From NCBI GenBank assembly GCA_903813345.2, contig CAIIXF020000006.1, positions 28,713,936-28,777,935 on the forward strand: a DNA stretch of 64,000 nucleotides, written 5' to 3'. Position 1 is the first letter of the stretch. The number at the start of each line of letters is the position of its first letter. Source of the stretch: Owenia fusiformis. Lineage: Eukaryota > Annelida > Polychaeta > Sabellida > Oweniidae. A model generated the notes under the pieces. The model was not told the origin of the DNA and made no database searches. It saw only the letters and a list, made by a program, of their open reading frames with translations. Positions 1 through 64,000 of this stretch are shown here, piece by piece. Made by a program: the position numbers and the translations under genes.

Positions 1-1
1 A

Positions 2-87
2 GTCGGTTTTAATTTCAGAAAATAACGACATTTCGACGTTTTCATTGTTGGAAAATATCGAGTTTCGATCCTGGGAGCCAATCCTTG
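2..87 (+). repeat. Inverted repeat copy (partner 60217-60302)
   Basis: About 86 bp matches the reverse complement of 60217-60302 with roughly 90% identity by eye. The copy may extend beyond the window edge. Confidence 0.8.
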
Positions 88-1786
88 ATTTTAGACTTGA
101 AATCAGGTTCAAAAAGTGAAAGCAATTGGTCCCAGGTAAGACTGCCCGATCAACATTATTATCAATTATAAGGCTGAAGAAGGGTGATGTTCAAAATTAC
201 CAACTATGTTTCCATTGAAAGAGTACGTACAAAACAGTTTCCGATTAGGTAGATTAAATCCTATGGGGAGCTCAAGTTGGAACTATACATAATCATTTAG
301 AAAACTGGACTGGGAAATCAGAGGTCGAAGGGTTTTTTCAGAAAAATATGTTCCAAAAATTCTTGACACCCAGTAAGTCGTAGGGTCGAAGGGTCATAGG
401 TCGAAGGGTTTTTAGTACATTCCCTTCTGACACCATGTTATGATATGTTATGGTCCATTAAATGACAGACAAACAGAAGTTAGGTAGACATATTTATTGT
501 AAGTACCCGGATGAAGATACTGAACGAAATACTTTTAGTATACATAAACCCCGGGGATATAATATCATGACAACATTCACGTGATACCCTTAAAAAACAA
601 ATGCGCCACCTTTTTGCGACACGTCAAATTTATACAGTGAAGCAAATCGACCGAGAACATCTCTAAAAAGAAAACTTCGCTACTTGAACAATAAAAACCG
701 GTCCTGGGCCGTCGCGAGTGGAAGGGGGGGGGGGGGCGTCGAGAGCAACGCCATGGCCAAAATTATTTAAAAAACATTTGGAGTTTTTCACCATTCTGAG
801 AATTATTTAAGTGATTTTGGTTATTTTTGGTTCAAATATGTTAAAAGTGAATCATGCCTACGGGCCTGCAGATCTGCTATAGATTTATCGCGATAACTAT
901 AGATAATGGGGAACATTGAATAGATGTTGATGAGTGAAGCGCTGATCTTACGATCAGAAACGAGTGTTTATTATCCCAGTGAATATATCATTAATTTGTG
1001 ATTTTTTGTTTTCAAAGTGCTGCTTAAGATAAACAGATTGATTTGGAACACATGGAATAGACAAATGATATCCATTCAACCAATAAATAGGTAATAAATT
1101 GGAGAATTTCACGCATGTTGCCAAGAAAGCCAAAGACCCACTCACGACTACATTGTCGCAAACCGGAAGTTAAATTTGTGCTTCGGTAAGAAAATATTTC
1201 AAAATGTAACATTTTCATTTTTCTTATCTATGTTAACCCATTGAAATCTCATTTTATATTAACGAACTAGTTTAGATACTACACCATTCATTATATGTTG
1301 AAATGAGATCGATTTTGCATTGGAAATGCTCAAATTTGAAACAAATCAAAGCATCACTTCACAGCAAATTCGAAAATTATTGAAACTTGTTTTTTAGTTG
1401 TATCCATGTTTCATTATTTGTTAGCCTACAGTTATGGCTATGATATAGATCTAGATGACCAATGAAAGCACGAGTGCTATACCACAATTCTTCTAGGTCA
1501 TTGTAGAAATAGAGATTAGTGTTGAAAGCTGAGAAATGTGAGTTGGTGAGCAACATACATGTAAAGTGGGGGACAAAAATAAATCTCAACCCTCAAAAGT
1601 TGTCACAATGAGCTAAATTCTAAGTTTCATGTCTCAAACTCTCCAAAGTGGTAGAAAAATAATTCCCATCCACTTTAAGTAGCACAATAAATGAATCCAA
1701 AGCCTCATACCTGCAAATGATGGATAAATCCCTACCAAATCGGACTAATGTTTTCATGAATCGCCATGTTTGTGATCCAAGGAGGA

Positions 1787-1907
1787 TTGACTCCCAGAAT
1801 GCAACATCAAGTAACCTTATTTATTCGTGACGTATTTCAAAACGGCGGAATGGCATTTTGAAAGCTGACACGTGTCATGTTGCATTCTGGGAGCCAACCC
1901 ACATTGC
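1787..1907. mobile_element. Small palindromic element (MITE-like)
   Basis: The ends TTGACTCCCAGAATGCAACA and TGTTGCATTCTGGGAGCCAA are inverted copies. The element is about 120 bp. No clear target duplication. Confidence 0.5.
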
Positions 1908-2153
1908 GGCGTAATCTGGCTCCAAAATCACCTCAACATTTGAAGAGTCGGCATTAACATGTGAATTCCACATCAAATTTTTAAGTTCTTATTTGTCATT
2001 ATGGACACAAATTCCACTATATCTGGACTTACTATGACGGAGAAAATAGAGCACTGAATACACTGAGGTAAGAATTTATTACATATGCGACAACATGTAA
2101 TTTCCATAGGTTTTGTAATTCTTTATGCCCCCCACTGTACATGTATTGTATTG

Positions 2154-2652
2154 GGCTTTGTATAAAAAACCTCCTACCTCATACCCTCCTACCCACCTAT
2201 GTGGGACATGATACAGTCCTTGAAGGGTTCAATTTTAAAGATTTTTAAATCTCAAAATAGCTCTAATTATTAACATTTCTACAATTCCGGCTTTATTTAA
2301 TGACTAGATGGATGACAGATCCATAAATAAAGGCATATGGGTGCATTGTAATGTGTAATGACCCGAGGGTGCCCCAGGGAAATAACTAACTAACGACCGC
2401 GAGCATAGGTCCAACAAGCCAGATAAAGAAATTGAAGAAAGTGTGCTAAATTTGATGCCCCGAGTGGGAATCGAACCCAGCTGGGCTGTAGTAGCAACTT
2501 GCTATCAAGGGTCGTTACAAATGCATCTATAATTCATCATAAACTAAGATTTAATAAACTAACATCTTTAAAATTGAACCCTTCAAAGACTGTTTCATGT
2601 CCAACGTACGTGGGTAGGTGGGTATGAGGTAGGAGGTTTTTTATACAAAGCC
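2154..2652. mobile_element. MITE with long terminal inverted repeats
   Basis: Inverted ends of about 95 bp start with GGCTTTGTATAAAAAACC and include CCTCCTACCTCATACCC. A related arm lies at 32269-32350. The centre (2349-2518) carries a second, shorter inverted pair (TGTAATGACCC and GGGTCGTTACA), which suggests nesting. Confidence 0.7.
2349..2518 (-). repeat. Inner inverted-repeat segment with tRNA-like B box
   Basis: The minus strand reads GGTTCGATTCCCACTCGGGG, which resembles the TpsiC arm and acceptor stem of a tRNA. The A-box-like TAGCAAGTTGC lies too close for a functional tRNA. Best read as a tRNA-derived fragment or a chance likeness. Confidence 0.35.
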
Positions 2653-3271
2653 ATTGTATTGTCTCCAAGCTTTTTGTGGATGATGGTTAGTCTTCAGCTA
2701 CCATGTGTGCAGTGTCTAGCTATAAGCTACCCTCTGCCTGGTTTAGACTATATTACGATTTACCAACCCCACTCCCTCGAATGTTGCCCACGACAGCCCG
2801 GATCTTAAATCATTTCAAACCTACATGTAGCTACAGTGTACTGTGTTGACCTTTTCTCAATCAATCAGCTAACTGAAAGGAACATGTGCTAAATGCATGC
2901 TAATTAATTATGCGATGATGTCAAAGGAAATGACCATATTTCGACGATGAACTCTGATTTATTGTAAACTGAAAGAGTGAAGACAAAGCTCGGTTTTGTT
3001 AACATATCTGGTTGAATGATAGCCCTGACAAACAGGCAGTGTTTATCAAGATTGGCCTTCTTTTTGATGGCAAGATTAGCTTTTTTTGTTCGATTGGTTC
3101 AAACTTGAAATTTAAAGTTGGAGATAAAGTTTTAGAATATGAATGCAATTCAAAATAGGACTCACTTTTACTCAACGTGTTGTAATTGACTGCCCAAAAA
3201 CAATTGAACAATTTTTATATGTTATCTCTCTGTTACTTACTGGATCTGATAACTTGTTTAATTCTTTGCAG
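2653..3271. promoter_or_regulatory. Region immediately upstream of the first coding exon
   Basis: Non-coding. Because exon 1 begins with a splice acceptor, the promoter may lie here or further upstream. No TATA box, CpG-rich stretch or other core element could be assigned. Confidence 0.2.
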
Positions 3272-3298
3272 TCATTGGGCATCCTGCAAGCATTAACA

Positions 3299-60050
<56,752 letters not shown>

Positions 60051-62256
60051 AATCTTGACCTGGTAGGCTAAGTCTGGAATACGGTCTGAGATATGGTTGC
60101 AACGAGTGGTCACAATAGGTGAAGTTATATGCCTTTTACTGAACACTGGCTTGATTCAGTTAGGTGTATTTTGAAATAGAATTTGGGAGCATTTTAATGC
60201 ATATAATGGTTTTCAGCAAGGATTGGCTCTTGAGATCGAACTTCGATATTTTCCAACAATGAAAACGTTGAAATGTCGTTATTTTCTGAAATTATAACCG
60301 ACAGTAAATTCAAAACAGTCCAAAAGATTTGGACCAATATCTCGATCATTTCTCGTGAGTTTTGGAATTTTTCGTTGGGAAATAAGACCAAATATCACGA
60401 TTCAAATGTTGAAGTGAACAAAATGGCGGCTGTTTGAATTCAAATTTTGTATCACGACATGGTCATATATGGGACAGAATATAGATGGTGCACTCTGGGA
60501 GCTACTCCTCCTTGGGTGTTCACTGTTCAGCGAGATGCTGGAATATTTCAGAATTTTGAATAGAGGATAGATAACTTTTCATTCATCTACTTAAAAAAAT
60601 TCTCAAAGACACATAGATTCAAATGTGTCTCATGGATTCAAAAGTGTCAAATGGATTCAAACGTGTATTGTTGAAATATTAATGGATCCAATCAAGCATC
60701 TGGAAAGAGGAACTCAAGAGGATTGGTGCAAAAAATTTAATAATGGAAATAGAAAATTTATATTTTTAATTGAAATTGCAACTTGTGGGGATCATACATA
60801 GAATATGATATTTATTATTTATGCTGCAATATTTGAATTTCCTCGGGTATCAACATCGGATCTCAGTATCTCCGACACATTGAACCCCATTGCTCAAGTA
60901 ATTTTAAGAATAGCTTATAATTAAAATAAACATTTACGTAACAAGCATTGTTTGTAAAACAACAAATAGATAAGGAATTATTATAAATAAAAATGCAATT
61001 TGGAATTAAAATTATTTGATATTGTTTATAATTTGACTCTTGGCCTAGGGTAACGTGTGTGCGTGAATGGTTCATCAGAAGTCGGTCCTCGGGTCAAACT
61101 TGAAACTTCTCTGATTAACTCAATTCACCCGTGTCACCCCTTTACTCAAGTTTACTGTAGTATCTATATTATCAGACAGAATATATTGTTAGTACCTCAG
61201 TTGAAATACTCGATTTTGATTGGTCAACGAGCGGTGAATAATTTTAACTGGACACCGCGCAATGCATTGCCGGTGAATAATATTCCCAGCATTCCACTAA
61301 AATGACGTCATTAATGACGTCGACTGTAAACCTCGACCTACGGTCTCGGTTTACAGTCTCGGGATATAATTTTGACAGTAAACCTCTGGAGAGGTCAATA
61401 ATTGTATATTGTACTTCAGACACATGTTCATAGTTCTGCTAAATTTTATCGTTGTTTAATAGGGAAGTTTCATTTTAGATTTTTGGATCATTTTTTTATT
61501 TAAACTTTTAGCCTGGTGCTGAATCTGCGTTGAGTTTTGACACATCTCAGATCTCAGTCCATTTTTCTCAATATATGATTTGTTATATTTCAGCCATTTT
61601 AACATAAGATTATAATATCTCTAAAATTAGATAAAATAAACGTTTCAATAAATCAATACAAAACCATTTGAATGTGAACACAAAAATGCACGTCCTCATC
61701 AACCAGCAAATATGATAATTTTAATTTTTGCTTCAATAGATGGCAGCACTCTACATATATATTAGTCTGCCATGATCCTTTGTGTCCATTCATGAGTTGA
61801 TACCGTACAACTGCACCATCTATTTAAAACAATATTTGTTGTTATCTTATTAATATTTTCATCTACTTTTGCATTCGTCCGTCTTCACTTCTTAAAAGAG
61901 AGCTTCATCTACACTCAAGGGAAGACTGCGTGCAGGGTAATTTTCATCACACATGTATATGGCAGTTAATGATGCACTCAATGATTGTACTGTATGTACA
62001 TGTTTCAATTAGACAACATGCCAAAATCTTTAAATCCACCTATTGAATGAATATATTGTTGTTGTAGTGGTATGGTTAGATGGAAACTTTGATGGAATTA
62101 ATGCTTATTCACTCTGTTAAACTGATTAAGATTTAAATAATTAAAATGCTATCCAACATTTGAGCTCTCAATAAATCTAGATATACAATTGTAGGCTATT
62201 ATCAAGTTATGAGCGAAAAAACACAAACCATATTAAATCATATATTCACATATTAA
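60051..62256. other. 3' flank of GTF2H1
   Basis: No gene seen. It includes the inverted-repeat copy at 60217-60302 and a CRE-like palindrome pair (TGACGTCATTAATGACGTC, about 61302-61320) followed by an inverted CGACCTACGGTCTCGG segment (to about 61370). Confidence 0.4.
60217..60302 (-). repeat. Inverted repeat copy (partner 2-87)
   Basis: It lies 167 bp after the GTF2H1 stop codon. It shares the motif GAAAATAACGACATTTC with the copy at the window start. Confidence 0.8.
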
Positions 62257-62756
62257 AAGCAGAATCAGATCTAGCAATTACTTTGGTGCTTCATCTTATC
62301 GAAAAGTGTTTCAATTTTAGAATTTTTTGGGCTCATATCATTCCTTGTCATGTCTATTTTCTAAAAATATCCCAAGTATATACTTTATCTGAGGAAAACT
62401 TAAGATTTTTAATGCAATCATTCGTCTATAATGGTTACCATTATAAACCATATACCATTAAAGTATATACTTTATATACATATGTACTTTATATATATAT
62501 GTATATACTTTATCTGAGGAAAACTTAAGATTTTTACAATAATGCAATTGTCTATAAGAATGGTTACCATTCTTATTATCTTGGAGAATTTAAATATTTT
62601 CCCCCATTTTTGCACTTTGAATCTAAATTCACAAATTGATAACATATTGTGGATCTTTTGGGAGATATTATATATGAGCTTGTAAAGAATACATTGGTAG
62701 ATCAATTGTACATATTGCTTGCAATTTTGTCACTTCCTAAAGATCTGATTCTGCTT
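62257..62756. mobile_element. Copy C of the GCAGAATCAGATCT MITE family, complete, 500 bp
   Basis: Termini AAGCAGAATCAGATCT and AGATCTGATTCTGCTT are perfect inverted repeats. An internal tandem duplication repeats AAGTATATACTTTATCTGAG (62374 and about 62500). It shares its core with copies at 9993 and 19111. Confidence 0.85.
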
Positions 62757-64000
62757 CAAGCATATTTTGAAATTCCACCAACTAAACTGTTTAATTGAAT
62801 TAAAAATGGACAGATAAAAAACGCACCAAGTATCAAAAAGCCATCAATTTGAAGTCTGAATTATCAGGATAATAGACACACCATATGGAGCATTCTGGAA
62901 CACAATTATCATATCTTAAAGTGTTTTGACACCTGACAGATACAAAAAATTCAAACGTCAATTTTTTCTGGCGAACCACGTTTTGGTCGTTCATATATTA
63001 ATCAATGATGTTTTGTGTTTTTATATTTATGTTTTATTTATTTCAAAATGACACAAGGAGAATGCATTTGAAACATATGAATGAGTGACACTTTAAGCAA
63101 ATGTATATTTACACAAGAAAGAACAAAATCAAAATTGTGTGTTTACCAGTTGATAGAGATGAACTGTACTTAAAGTGATTTTTTAAAAATGCAATTATAT
63201 GCCATCAAATCGGTGCATGCATTAATATTAATATCTGTAATATTTATTTATGATGATATTTGTTATTAGTTATATAGCAAACTACAAATATATACATAGT
63301 TACAGGGTAATATATGATATGTGATTGAAATATTTAATCAAAATATTCACAATAACGTGTACAAACATGTTATGTTATATTATTTGTTGTTTATCTTTGT
63401 TGCATCTGTATCACTGCAGCACGTTCGGTGATTCGATGCATTGAAAGGTCGAATGATGTAATGGCTGGCATGCCCGTTGGCAGGCCCATAGGCATGCATC
63501 CAAACCGTCAACTGGAGGGCCCTTCAATATATAACATCATCCTACGGTGTACACGTACTTGAGGGGTTTCCGAGGGCTTTAAATTCATCAACTAAAGCTC
63601 AATTAAACTATTAAATTTCACAAAATGGTCAATACATGATTTATGTATTAAAATACTTGTTTAAAGAAACGCTTTTAGAATCAAGCAAACAGAAACCTTG
63701 GACTTTAAGAATCACTCTAAAGCCAATGTATTAAATCAATTTGGATGTATTCATTCGGAAGCTGTTAAGAAAACATACCGATAATATATCTAATTGTTTA
63801 GAACTTACGGAAACTTACTCAGAGATTTCTCTGTGGTCTTGAGCATATTTGTACTTCAAAGTGCCGCGCTGGTTGATGAATTTAGAAATAAAGCAAAGAT
63901 TGTTATGACTTGGGGTAATTTGGTTCTGGTCAACACATAAAGGTCTCTAACGGGGCATAACACCACACCCACTAATAAATCCATGTTTTTCTACAGTTTT
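62757..64000. other. Non-coding DNA to the window end
   Basis: AT-rich. A GC-richer patch at about 63415-63560 has palindromic GGCATGCC motifs. No gene seen. Confidence 0.4.

Larger units (their letters stand above)
1..2153. other. Upstream non-coding DNA
   Basis: No gene seen. It holds one arm of a far-separated inverted repeat (2-87), a CGTAGCC-type repeat with a G run (about 700-875, right end CTACGGGCCTG), and a small palindromic element at 1787-1907. Confidence 0.6.

Noticed and set aside
2440-2518. Functional tRNA gene
   Set aside because: The A and B boxes are too close and no full cloverleaf can be formed.
3143-3298. Upstream in-frame ATG for GTF2H1
   Set aside because: The frame is open but passes through an obvious splice acceptor at 3271, and the added residues have no counterpart in p62 proteins.

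Overview
The window is nuclear DNA of an animal, AT-rich, with large GT-AG introns and dense repeats. The one large gene on the + strand is the complete coding region of GTF2H1, the p62 subunit of transcription factor TFIIH. I join 12 coding exons between 3299 and 60050; all introns are GT-AG, all phases match, and the product is 558 aa (the human protein is about 548). The repeat types (many small palindromic elements, (GTCC)n-headed repeats, CGTAGCCAGG-type repeats) and the two nested genes suggest a marine invertebrate, perhaps a lophotrochozoan such as a mollusc. That placement is inference; other invertebrate phyla are not excluded.

Layout: 1-3271 is upstream DNA with small repeats. Exons 1-5 lie at 3299-6157. 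Intron 5 (6158-34763, 28.6 kb) has no recognisable gene. It holds a 5.5-kb foldback element (7997-13474), a possible element at 14535-18188, a GT-rich block, a 4.3-kb inverted-repeat element (21564-25847), a diverged tandem array interrupted by a small TIR element with no target duplication (26741-27126), a hairpin element (28294-28746) and one copy of a (GTCC)n-headed composite repeat. Exon 6 is at 34764-34843. Intron 6 (34844-52698, 17.9 kb) carries a CACTA-like element (35194-37943), two nested minus-strand genes, three tandem arrays and two more composite repeats. Exon 7 is at 52699-52905. Intron 7 (52906-57816) is almost filled by an inverted-repeat element (52961-57680) with a younger element nested in it (54868-56819). 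Exons 8-12 run from 57817 to 60050. The rest, to 64000, is non-coding with small repeats.

The two nested genes both encode predicted type II (signal-anchor) proteins on the minus strand. One is a two-exon DUF268-family protein of 341 aa (exons 40863-40713 and 39172-38298). The other is a 298-aa FkbM-type methyltransferase-domain protein in one exon (49939-49043). Both look secretory-pathway resident, so they should be independent of the TFIIH host gene, although a shared pathway between the two is possible.

The points most worth checking are the AAA/TTT-flanked element with seamless insertion (26741), the foldback element whose empty site survives in a neighbouring tandem duplicate (7997), the nested element with perfect 67-bp termini that look like a coding exon (54868), the (GTCC)n-headed composite family with internal unit-number variation, the near-identical inverted repeats at both ends of introns 5 and 7, and the pair of nested type II genes.
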